Part shown: in pieces, positions 37,608-44,480 of the stretch
How positions within the stretch are numbered: position 1 is the first letter of the stretch
Layout of the letters: the number at the start of each line of letters is the position of its first letter
From: Corynebacterium confusum
GTDB taxonomy: Bacteria > Actinomycetota > Actinomycetes > Mycobacteriales > Mycobacteriaceae
Direction of reading: 5' to 3'
Length of the DNA: 64,000 bases
Assembly: GCF_030408715.1 (NCBI RefSeq)
Contig: NZ_CP047202.1
Span: forward strand, 646,294-710,293
Translations under genes and position numbers: made by a program
The notes under the pieces: generated by a model
Database searches by the model: none
Told to the model about the DNA's origin: nothing
Seen by the model: the letters and a program-made list of their open reading frames with translations, nothing else

Positions 37608-37870
37608 GCAACTGCAACCACCGCGGGGCTTGTAACTGCTCTTCGCAGGAGATAGAGGCACTGCTGTGCCAGCTGCTGGACGAGTCGCTGAGTCCGCAGC
37701 AGCGCGCGGCCGTTCAGGCGCGCATCGCCGAGTGCAACGTGTGCATGGAGCGCCTGGAGACCGAACAGATCGTGCGCCGGCTGGTGCGCACCTGCGACAA
37801 GGCCACCCACGCCCCGGAGACCCTGCGCCAGCGGATCACCGTCCAGATCCGCTCCATCCGCTACCAGTAA
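37604..37870 (+). CDS. rshA: anti-sigma factor RshA
   Basis: The 88-residue protein overlaps sigH (start GTG 37604). It has N-terminal C-x-H-x3-C (CNHRGAC), C-x2-C in AECNVC, and [14 protein letters not shown] as in RsrA/RshA. In zinc anti-sigma factors the motif is H-x3-C-x2-C. Here the position of that His is Arg (RIAECNVC), and the later CC pair is CD. RshA binds SigH under reducing conditions and lets go on disulfide stress. The missing ligand may change zinc binding or redox sensitivity. Confidence 0.9.
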   Translation: MSNCNHRGACNCSSQEIEALLCQLLDESLSPQQRAAVQARIAECNVCMERLETEQIVRRLVRTCDKATHAPETLRQRITVQIRSIRYQ

Positions 37871-37940
37871 ATAACAAAGCCTCCCCGCGCCGGCGCTGTC
37901 CGTGTCCCGGTGAGCCGGCGGGGGAGACCAAGATACAACA

Positions 37941-38005
37941 AGCCCGCCGCGACGGGGTCTAACGCTTCGAGGCGTTATCCCCGCTGCGGCGGGCTCGGTG
38001 TTTTT
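37941..38005 (+). terminator. bipartite terminator between rshA and the bL37 gene
   Basis: The outer 10-bp stem (37941-37950 with 37986-37995) encloses a second hairpin (TAACGC...GCGTTA, 37960-37977). A T-run follows at about 38001-38005. It probably ends sigH-rshA transcripts and, from the other side, the minus-strand bL37 gene. Confidence 0.8.
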
Positions 38006-38013
38006 AGCTGTGA

Positions 38014-38088
38014 TTATGCGTTAGGACGCTTGCCGCGGTTAGCGGACTTCTTCCGGCGATCCTTACGCTTACGGCCACGCTTGCTCAT
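38014..38088 (-). CDS. 50S ribosomal protein bL37 (24 aa)
   Basis: The minus strand encodes MSKRGRKRKDRRKKSANRGK followed by RPNA and a stop. It is nearly all basic and very like the 24-residue bL37 found in mycobacterial 50S structures, which lies between sigH/rshA and whiB1. AGGAG (38100-38096 on the minus strand) sits 7 nt before the ATG. At 24 codons it is easily missed in automatic annotation. Confidence rests on sequence, ribosome site and conserved position. Confidence 0.9.
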   Translation of the reverse strand: MSKRGRKRKDRRKKSANRGKRPNA

Positions 38089-38172
38089 GGTGGTACTCCT
38101 TTGCAGAGAGCGGTTAGATGAACTGGTAATAACTGTAGCGGCAGGCAACGCCGGGGGCGAAATTGCCCTACT

Positions 38173-38433
38173 TTAGGCGGAGACGCGGGCGCGTCCGCGG
38201 CCACGGTTGCGGCGGCGCTTCAGGGCGCGGCGCTCCTCCTCGGACAGGCCGCCCCACACGCCGGCGTCCTGGCCGGACTCCAGGGCCCACTTCAGGCACT
38301 GGGAGGAAACGGGGCAGCGGTTGCAGACCAGCTTGGCCTTGGCGATCTGGGTGAGGGCGGGGCCGGAGTTACCGACCGGGAAGAACAGCTCGGGGTCCTC
38401 GTCGCGGCAAATTGCTTCGTGGCGCCAATCCAT
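38173..38433 (-). CDS. whiB1: WhiB-family regulator WhiB1 (WhcE type)
   Basis: The 86-residue protein has the four Fe-S cysteines (AICRDEDPELFF; CNRCPVSSQC), GVWGG (DAGVWGGLSEEERR) and a very basic C-terminus (ALKRRRNRGRGRARV). WhiB1 is an NO-sensitive [4Fe-4S] regulator that binds SigA; in C. glutamicum the orthologue WhcE supports the oxidative and heat stress response. GTTAGGAGA precedes ATG 38433. The neighbourhood with sigH-rshA is conserved. Confidence 0.95.
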   Translation of the reverse strand: MDWRHEAICRDEDPELFFPVGNSGPALTQIAKAKLVCNRCPVSSQCLKWALESGQDAGVWGGLSEEERRALKRRRNRGRGRARVSA

Positions 38434-39035
38434 GATTGATGTCTCCTAACAAAATTTCGACAGCGTTTAACACCGGTACTTGGAACCGAATTCGGGAGCA
38501 ACCAAAAAATGGCGCACCGAAAATCAGAGCCAAGCCCTAATGTCATGGGGTTTGCGTGCCAGGACCGGTCTGCAACGCGGGGTGTCTGGTCTCGAGGTCA
38601 GTCTTCCGCTTGCCGCCATGGTTTACCTGGCGTTCACTCTGCGTTGGCGCAGAGTTTGGAGCTGGTTAAGCAGCTCGTCTTTTTGCTACCTGAAGATAAT
38701 GACACGTTTACAAAGACTTCGCTAGGGTTAAAGGCTAGATTGTGGCCAACATCACCGAATTATATGTCGGTGGCTTGGGGAGCTTCTGCCGAATTTCAGG
38801 CAGCTGACAGGTAGCGAAAACGCGCTGGCCTGCGCGGACAGTGTTTGTCTGCTAAATACCTAAGGTATGTCTAGGTCAAATCCGGATCGGCCGACCACAC
38901 CCGAGCGCGGTGGACTGTGGGTTGGAAATCTCCCTAGCCAACGCGGTTAACATTACGGCGGGCGAAGGCTCTTTTAAGTGCCGGGCGGCGACGGTGAGTG
39001 GAGTCGTGGGGGCGGGAAAACGTAGACTAAGCGCC
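38434..39035. promoter_or_regulatory. 600-nt intergenic region between whiB1 and a membrane protein gene
   Basis: The region is AT-richer than its neighbours and has no convincing gene; a 101-codon plus-strand ORF at 38509-38814 has unlikely composition. It contains a perfect odd palindrome ATACCTAAGGTAT (38856-38868) and a TAGACT -10 box (39023-39028) placed for a leaderless transcript of the rightward gene. On the minus strand a long leader for whiB1 is likely. An unannotated small RNA here is possible but not supported by a recognised family. Confidence 0.4.
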
Positions 39036-39509
39036 GTGAGCTCTAAGAAATCGACATCCGCTGCTTCTGGCGCCCGCAACTCGGCCGGCCGCGCCGGTGG
39101 GCTGGGTGCCCCGGCCACGGTCCGCCTGGGGGCCGGGATCGGCATCGTTCAGTCCATCGCCGTCATCATCTTCGGCATCTTTTTGATCGTGCACGAAGTC
39201 ACCCACCCGGAAAACCCGTCGCTGGTCTCCGAGGCCGCCGCGACCGACTACCTGGGCCTGGGCACCGCCATCTTCATCTTCATAGTCTTCGGCTTCGTCA
39301 TCGTGAGCGCTATCGCCATGACCCGCGGCCGCAAGTGGGGCCGCGGTGCGGTGCTGCTGGTGCAGTTCATCCTGGCCGCCAGCTCCTTCCAGATGTTTTC
39401 CGGCGGGGCCATCGCCCTGGGCATCGCCACGCTGGTCTCCGCGCTGGCGGGCATCTACCTGCTGATGGTCAACCCCATCTCGCAGGAATGGTTCCAGCAG
39501 AACTTTTAG
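39036..39509 (+). CDS. four-helix membrane protein
   Basis: The 157-residue protein has a polar N-terminus, VSSKKSTSAASGARNSAGRA, then four predicted membrane helices. The first is IVQSIAVIIFGIFLIVH, the second GTAIFIFIVFGFVIVSAIAM, and the last two AVLLVQFILAASSF and GIATLVSALAGIYLLMV. GTG 39036 was chosen because TAGACT (39023-39028) puts the transcription start at it. Homologues are common beside whiB1 in Corynebacterium. Function unknown. Confidence 0.75.
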   Translation: MSSKKSTSAASGARNSAGRAGGLGAPATVRLGAGIGIVQSIAVIIFGIFLIVHEVTHPENPSLVSEAAATDYLGLGTAIFIFIVFGFVIVSAIAMTRGRKWGRGAVLLVQFILAASSFQMFSGGAIALGIATLVSALAGIYLLMVNPISQEWFQQNF

Positions 39510-39510
39510 G

Positions 39511-39529
39511 GCGGGCCTTAAAGGCCCGC
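39511..39529. terminator. hairpin between convergent genes
   Basis: GCGGGCC (39511-39517) pairs perfectly with GGCCCGC (39523-39529) around TTAAA. There is no T-tract; it sits between a rightward and a leftward gene and could slow both polymerases. Confidence 0.4.
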
Positions 39530-39547
39530 GTCGCTAGGCTCGGGCAG

Positions 39548-40801
39548 CTAGGCCGGCGCGGCCTGCAGGGCCACCAGCTGCCCGCCGCGGGCCTCGACCA
39601 GGTTGGTGCCGGCGACTGCTAGGTGCACCGGGCCGCGGTAGGAGCCGCGGTCGACCGGTAGGGTCCGCTCCGTCTCGCCGGTCTTCCAGTCGTAGACGGC
39701 GATGCCCTCCGCGGTGGGCACCAGCAGGCGGTCGCCGATGGCAGCGCCGGTGCCGAGCGCGCCCTCGACAACGCGGGTGACCTTGAGCTCGTTGGGGCTG
39801 AAAAGGTACAGGCGGGTGCCGTCGAACCAGGTCATGTGGTGCGGCAGGTCCGCGGTCGCGGGCTGAAACAGCGTGGGGGACTCGCTCACCGCCGGCGAGG
39901 AGGGGACGGCCTGCCGGTGCGTGACGGTGCCGTCGTCGCTAAAGGAAATGAGCTCGGGATTGTCACCTTCCGCGTAGACGGTGGCCGCGGACTGGCCGAC
40001 GGCGACCAGCCGGGCGGAGGCGGCCTCGACCTCGGCGGTGGCGTTAACGTCCGGCTCGCGGGAATCCTCCGGCTCCGTGGTCTGGAAGCGCAGGAAGTCC
40101 CGGTTGTTGGCTTGCGGGCAGGTCTCCGAGACGACCAGCAGCTCGGTTCGGGTCAGCGCCGAGTTGATGGTGCACTCCGGGTGCGGCTGCGTCTTGGCCT
40201 CCTGCGGGGCGGGAATCTCGCCGTATTCCACCGTGCGCACCATGTCGGAGCGCCACAGCTCGACGCGGTCGGTGGAGGCGGTGCCCACTCGGTCGTTGGA
40301 GCTGATCGGAACGGTCTCCTCCGAGCTCAGCGCGCTGCGGGTGCCCGAGTACTGGCCCGTGGTGGCATCGATAGCCACGGTGTCACCGCAGCCGACCGAG
40401 GTGCGGTAGGTGGCAACCACCTTGTCCCAGGCCGTAGCCAGGCTGCACAGCGGGGCATCGGTGCGGGTATAGGACCAGACCTCGTGGCCTTCGGCATCGA
40501 CGGCGCGGACGGCGTCCCCATCGGCGGCGATGATCAGCCCGTTGGTGGCGATGGGCTGGACCCCGGCCGAGTTCCGCGGGGCAGCCCCGTTGGCCAGCTC
40601 GAAGGCAGGCGTCACCTGCGCGGGGATCTCCGCTAACGTGGCGGGCAGTTCCGGCACTGCCTCGTCGGCCGGCTGCAGGTCCGCGGCCCTTAAAGAGCTG
40701 GAAAAATAGGCGCCGACCACCGCGACGACGCAGACCACCGCGATAACCGCCGTGAGCACCCAGTCGCGGCGGGAGGCGCGCAGCACCACCGCGCGGCTCA
40801 T
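39548..40801 (-). CDS. membrane-anchored beta-propeller protein (Rv3212-like)
   Basis: The 417-residue product has one N-terminal membrane helix (about 14-35) and then an extracellular PQQ-type beta-propeller (repeats such as AVDAEGHEVWSY, AIDATTGQYSG and VYDWKTGETERTL). The start overlaps the rhlE stop by 4 nt. The same gene pair occurs in M. tuberculosis (Rv3211-Rv3212). Function unknown; conserved coupling with the RNA helicase suggests co-expression only. Confidence 0.8.
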   Translation of the reverse strand: MSRAVVLRASRRDWVLTAVIAVVCVVAVVGAYFSSSLRAADLQPADEAVPELPATLAEIPAQVTPAFELANGAAPRNSAGVQPIATNGLIIAADGDAVRAVDAEGHEVWSYTRTDAPLCSLATAWDKVVATYRTSVGCGDTVAIDATTGQYSGTRSALSSEETVPISSNDRVGTASTDRVELWRSDMVRTVEYGEIPAPQEAKTQPHPECTINSALTRTELLVVSETCPQANNRDFLRFQTTEPEDSREPDVNATAEVEAASARLVAVGQSAATVYAEGDNPELISFSDDGTVTHRQAVPSSPAVSESPTLFQPATADLPHHMTWFDGTRLYLFSPNELKVTRVVEGALGTGAAIGDRLLVPTAEGIAVYDWKTGETERTLPVDRGSYRGPVHLAVAGTNLVEARGGQLVALQAAPA

Positions 40802-42144
40802 CGCTTCCGGCCCCGGCCGCGGGAATGAGTCCGCGGGCGGCGCGGGCGCCCAGAGCCGCGCTCGCGCCCGGGGCGCTTGCGATCCCCGCCCACCACGGCG
40901 CGGGCCGGACCGACCGACTCGCCGGCCTCGGCAGGAAAGTCCAGGGCCTCGGCCAGCTCCGGGGAGGTGCTAAACCAGGTGGGCAGGTCGTGCTGGCCGA
41001 GATCCAGCTCGGCATCGATAGTCTCCCACTTGGCCTGCTCGTCGTAGCCGACCAGGGTGATGGCGGTGCCGGTGTGGCCGGCGCGCCCGGTGCGGCCGAT
41101 GCGGTGGACAAAGGTCTGCGGATCGTCCGGGACCTGGTAGTTGACGACGTGGGTGACGTCGTCGATATCGATGCCGCGCGCGGCCACGTCCGTGGCCACC
41201 AGCGTCGAGACCGCGCCGGAGCGGAAGGCTTCCAGGGAGCGCTCGCGGGCGGTCTGGCCCATGTCCCCGTGCACGGCGGCCACGGCGAAGCCGCGCTGGG
41301 CCAGGTCCTCGGCCACCTGGGCGGCCGAGCGCTTGGTGCGGGTAAAAATGATGGTCCGGCCGCGCCCGCGGGCCTGCAGCGCACGGGAGAGCACAGCGAG
41401 CTTGTCCATGCGGTGGGCCAGGAAGCTGATTTTCTTGGTCGAGGCGTGGGTCTGGTCGGCCTCGCCGGACTCGGCGCGGATGTGCACCGGCTTGTCCATG
41501 AAGCCGCGGGCCAACGACAAGATGGCCCCCGGCATGGTCGCCGAGAACAACATCGTCTGCTGCAGGCTGCCGGACACCGCGGCGGCGAGCTTTTCGATAT
41601 CGGGCAAAAAGCCCAGGTCCAGCATCTCGTCTGCCTCGTCCAGGACCAGGATGGCCACCGCGTCCAAGCGCAGGTGGTGCTGGGAGTGCAGATCCAGCAG
41701 GCGGCCCGGGGTGCCGACCACGACGTCCGCGCCGCGTTCCAACTCGGCGATCTGCTCGGCATAGGGCCGCCCGCCGAAGACGGTGACCACGCGTAGCGGC
41801 AGGTTGGCCGCCGCCGCTCGCAGATCCTCGCCGACCTGCTGAGCCAACTCGCGGGTGGGGACTACGACCAGGGCGTGCGGGGTGCCGTCCCACTCTGGCA
41901 AGGCCGCGTCGTCGAAGACCCGGTCGAGCAGAGGGACCCCGAAGCCTAAGGTCTTGCCCATGCCGGTGCGCGCCTGGCCGATGATGTCGGCGCCCTTGAG
42001 CGCCAGCGGCAGCGTGAGCTCCTGGATGGCGAAGGTGTGGGTAATGCCCTGGGCGGCCAGGGCATCGCAGATCTCGGCGGCCACACCTAGGCGAGAAAAC
42101 GTCGGGGTCGGCGGTACGGTGGAAGGCGTTTGCGAGTCAGACAC
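40798..42144 (-). CDS. rhlE: DEAD-box RNA helicase RhlE
   Basis: The 448-residue helicase carries ARTGMGKTLGF (I, with Met inside the Walker loop), PTRELAQQ (Ia), VLDEADEMLDLGF (II), FSATMPG (III), IIFTRTKRS (IV), VATDVAARGIDIDDVTHVVNY (V) and HRIGRTGRAG (VI). The tail is Arg/Gly-rich, as in RNA-binding extensions. It unwinds RNA in ribosome assembly or decay. Promoter region shared with the divergent DUF3107 gene holds a perfect palindrome. Confidence 0.93.
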   Translation of the reverse strand: MSDSQTPSTVPPTPTFSRLGVAAEICDALAAQGITHTFAIQELTLPLALKGADIIGQARTGMGKTLGFGVPLLDRVFDDAALPEWDGTPHALVVVPTRELAQQVGEDLRAAAANLPLRVVTVFGGRPYAEQIAELERGADVVVGTPGRLLDLHSQHHLRLDAVAILVLDEADEMLDLGFLPDIEKLAAAVSGSLQQTMLFSATMPGAILSLARGFMDKPVHIRAESGEADQTHASTKKISFLAHRMDKLAVLSRALQARGRGRTIIFTRTKRSAAQVAEDLAQRGFAVAAVHGDMGQTARERSLEAFRSGAVSTLVATDVAARGIDIDDVTHVVNYQVPDDPQTFVHRIGRTGRAGHTGTAITLVGYDEQAKWETIDAELDLGQHDLPTWFSTSPELAEALDFPAEAGESVGPARAVVGGDRKRPGRERGSGRPRRPRTHSRGRGRKR

Positions 42145-42154
42145 ACCTCGATAC

Positions 42155-42169
42155 TAACCGTCACGGTTA
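42155..42169. promoter_or_regulatory. 15-bp palindromic operator between divergent promoters
   Basis: TAACCGT-C-ACGGTTA is a perfect palindrome. A plus-strand -10 TATAGT (42168-42173) overlaps its right edge, and a minus-strand -10 TAGTAT (42156-42151) overlaps its left edge. One bound dimer would block both rhlE and DUF3107. In mycobacteria a TetR-type gene lies beside this pair; no such gene is in the window. Confidence 0.6.
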
Positions 42170-42274
42170 TAGTGGGGCCATTAGATTGTTTGGCTTCGCG
42201 CTCAAACAGCAGGAATTGGCGCACCGCGGTGCGCCGCAGACGAAGAAGACACAGAAAGGCGGATTATTCACCCC

Positions 42275-42499
42275 ATGGATATCAAGTTTGGTTTCGCGGA
42301 TACGGCCCGGGAACTGGTCATCAACGCCGAAGGCACCCAGGACGAGCTGGCCCAGCGCATCAACGCCGCCCTGGCGGACAACTCCACCCTGGAGCTGACC
42401 GATGAGAAGGGCCGCAAGTACCTGGTGCGCACCGACCGCGTCGTCTACGTCGAGATCGGCGCGGTTAAGCCGCACGCCGTCGGCTTCGCCGGCGCCTAG
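42275..42499 (+). CDS. DUF3107 family protein
   Basis: The 74-residue protein MDIKFGFADTARELVINAEG is a conserved actinobacterial small protein (Rv3209-like), with FGFADTAREL and VRTDRVVYVEIG typical of DUF3107. It is probably a small ATP-independent cytoplasmic protein; the role is unknown. AGAAAGGCGG precedes ATG 42275. It is divergent from rhlE. Confidence 0.88.
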   Translation: MDIKFGFADTARELVINAEGTQDELAQRINAALADNSTLELTDEKGRKYLVRTDRVVYVEIGAVKPHAVGFAGA

Positions 42500-42579
42500 T
42501 TTTCCCACCGCTGCCCGGGGCCTTAGTCTCGGCCGCCCGCATTCGGCGCGCCGGCGGGCACCGGGTAACCTTAAGGGCC

Positions 42580-43635
42580 ATGGAGAATTCGGAATTTCCA
42601 CAACCCCGGCACCACCGCCGCGCCGAGCCGCGCGGTGAGAACGACCAGCGCAGCTGGGCCGGGGATTCCGGCCTGTCCGAAACCGCCCGCCATGGCGCCG
42701 CGGACAACCGCGGCGGCGCCGGCGGGGCGGTACAGCGCTTCGCCGCGGACTACGGCTGGTGGCGCGTGGTGGCCATCCCAGTCCTGGCGATCATCACCGT
42801 CTGGGTGCTAATCGACCTCTTTACCGGCCCTAGCGAGGAGGCCGGCTCCCCGCGCGCCCAGGAACAAGACAGCGCCACGGCCGGCCACGACGCCACGGCC
42901 GTAGGCCCCGACCCGGCGGATGCCGGCGACGTCCAAGGCGCTATCGACCAGCTGCCGCCGGGCGGCGAATTCACCCGCGCCGGCGAAAAGACCTACCGCG
43001 AGGTCGGCACGCCAGGCCTGGACGTCGGGGAGGGAGAGGTGCGCACCGTGCGCTACTCGGTGGAGATTGAAAACGGCATCGACACCTCCAGCTACGGCGG
43101 CGACGCCGCCTTCGCCAGCATGGTGGATGCCACCCTGTCCGACCCGCGCGGCTGGACCAACGACCCGGCCTTCAAGTTCGTCCACGTGGGCGCCGACGAA
43201 GACCCGGACACCCGCTTCCAGCTGACCTCCCTGGAGACCACCGCCGAGCTCTGCGGCGCGCAGCTGAGCATGGAGACCTCCTGCCACACCACGATCACCG
43301 GGGACTCGACCGTGGTGGTCAACGAGTCGCGCTGGGTGCGCGGCTCCCGCGCCTTCGAGGGCGATGTGGGCAACTACCGCCAGTACCTCATCAACCACGA
43401 ATTCGGCCACGCCATCGGCTACGCCGAGCACCAGGCCTGCGGGGGCGAGGGCAAGATGGCGCCGGTGATGATGCAGCAGACCATCTCACTGAACAACAAG
43501 GCCCTGCACGCCGAGGCCCCGGACGAGGTCTACCCGGACGAGGACGTCACCTGCGAGCCGAACCCGTGGCCCTACCCGGTCCCGGGTGTCGAAGACCCCC
43601 ACGACCCGGGCCACGGCAAGGGACGCCACGACTAA
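42580..43635 (+). CDS. DUF3152 protein, secreted zincin-like
   Basis: The 351-residue protein has a basic cytoplasmic N-terminus, one membrane helix (about 64-86), and an extracellular DUF3152 domain. The zinc motif HEFGHAIGYAEH (HExxHxxxxxEH) lies near residue 275. This suggests a surface metallopeptidase with an unusual third ligand. Family members (Rv3207c) are conserved in mycolic-acid bacteria. A TAACCT box (42566-42571) 8 nt before the ATG suggests leaderless expression. Substrate unknown. Confidence 0.85.
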   Translation: MENSEFPQPRHHRRAEPRGENDQRSWAGDSGLSETARHGAADNRGGAGGAVQRFAADYGWWRVVAIPVLAIITVWVLIDLFTGPSEEAGSPRAQEQDSATAGHDATAVGPDPADAGDVQGAIDQLPPGGEFTRAGEKTYREVGTPGLDVGEGEVRTVRYSVEIENGIDTSSYGGDAAFASMVDATLSDPRGWTNDPAFKFVHVGADEDPDTRFQLTSLETTAELCGAQLSMETSCHTTITGDSTVVVNESRWVRGSRAFEGDVGNYRQYLINHEFGHAIGYAEHQACGGEGKMAPVMMQQTISLNNKALHAEAPDEVYPDEDVTCEPNPWPYPVPGVEDPHDPGHGKGRHD

Positions 43636-43697
43636 ACACCGCTAAACACCTCAACCAAAGACGTAACCCCAACCCGAACCGAGTGAAGGAGCCGGAC

Positions 43698-44477
43698 GTG
43701 ATTTCTAACCCCCCGGAGCATGTCTTAAGCGCATTCCGCAGCAGCGGCCGTCCGGCCGTGGGCCAGCCCGACCAGCTGGGCTATGCCTGGGACAACGGCC
43801 TGCGCGTAGGTGACGTGGTCTACGCGCTCGCCTCTGACACGGCCACCTGGTCGGCCCGGGTGCGCGAGAAGCTCAGCGTGCCGGGGGCGCGGGTGGCCCG
43901 CCCCCTGCTGACCACGGACGGGCGATACACCGTCGCCGGCTGGAAGGCGACCCAGTTCGTGGCCGGGGACTTGGAAAAGCGCGTCGACGAGACGGCGCTG
44001 CTGGCCGGGCGCCTGGAGGCCGCGCTGGCGGATTATTCGGTGCCTTTCGCCGGCACCGCGGAAAGCCGCACGGACGTCTTCGCCCAGGCCGAGCGGGCGG
44101 CCTGGGAGGAAACCAGCGAGTACTACGCGGACCTTTCCGGCCTGCCGCGGGTGGTCGGGCACGCCGACCTGCTGGCCACCACGCTGTATTCCGGCCACAA
44201 CCCGCCGGCCATCGTGGAGGTCGTACCCACCGCCGCGCCCCGGCCGAAGGGCTACACGACGGCCCTGGTGATTGTCGACGGGCTGATCAACCGCGCGGTG
44301 GATGACGCTATCTGCGATCGTTTCGACCACATCGAGGGACTCGACCAGCTGCTGCTGCGCGCGGCGGCCTACCGCCGCCACGTGAACTCCCTGCACGAGG
44401 ATTCGCGCGTGAACGTACGTTCGGAGATCCAGCGGGTGGAGCAGATGCTCGTGTCCCGCGTGTGTGCCAAACTTTAG
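43698..44477 (+). CDS. TIGR02569 family protein (kinase-like fold)
   Basis: The 259-residue product starts VISNPPEHVLSAFRSSGRPA at GTG 43698 (GAAGGAG upstream). TIGR02569 proteins are actinobacterial and distantly like aminoglycoside phosphotransferases. Visible are WKATQFVAGDLEKRVDETAL, GHADLLATTLYSGHNPPAIV and a DGLINRAVDD stretch. The APH catalytic HxDxxxxN is not seen, so activity is doubtful. It is followed 3 nt later by adnA, as in mycobacteria (Rv3205c or nearby). Confidence 0.8.
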   Translation: MISNPPEHVLSAFRSSGRPAVGQPDQLGYAWDNGLRVGDVVYALASDTATWSARVREKLSVPGARVARPLLTTDGRYTVAGWKATQFVAGDLEKRVDETALLAGRLEAALADYSVPFAGTAESRTDVFAQAERAAWEETSEYYADLSGLPRVVGHADLLATTLYSGHNPPAIVEVVPTAAPRPKGYTTALVIVDGLINRAVDDAICDRFDHIEGLDQLLLRAAAYRRHVNSLHEDSRVNVRSEIQRVEQMLVSRVCAKL

Positions 44478-44480
44478 GGC

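Noticed and set aside
38509..38814. 101-codon plus-strand ORF between whiB1 and the membrane protein gene.
   Set aside because: Its composition (scattered Trp/Cys/His, no domain) and lack of a ribosome site make coding unlikely.
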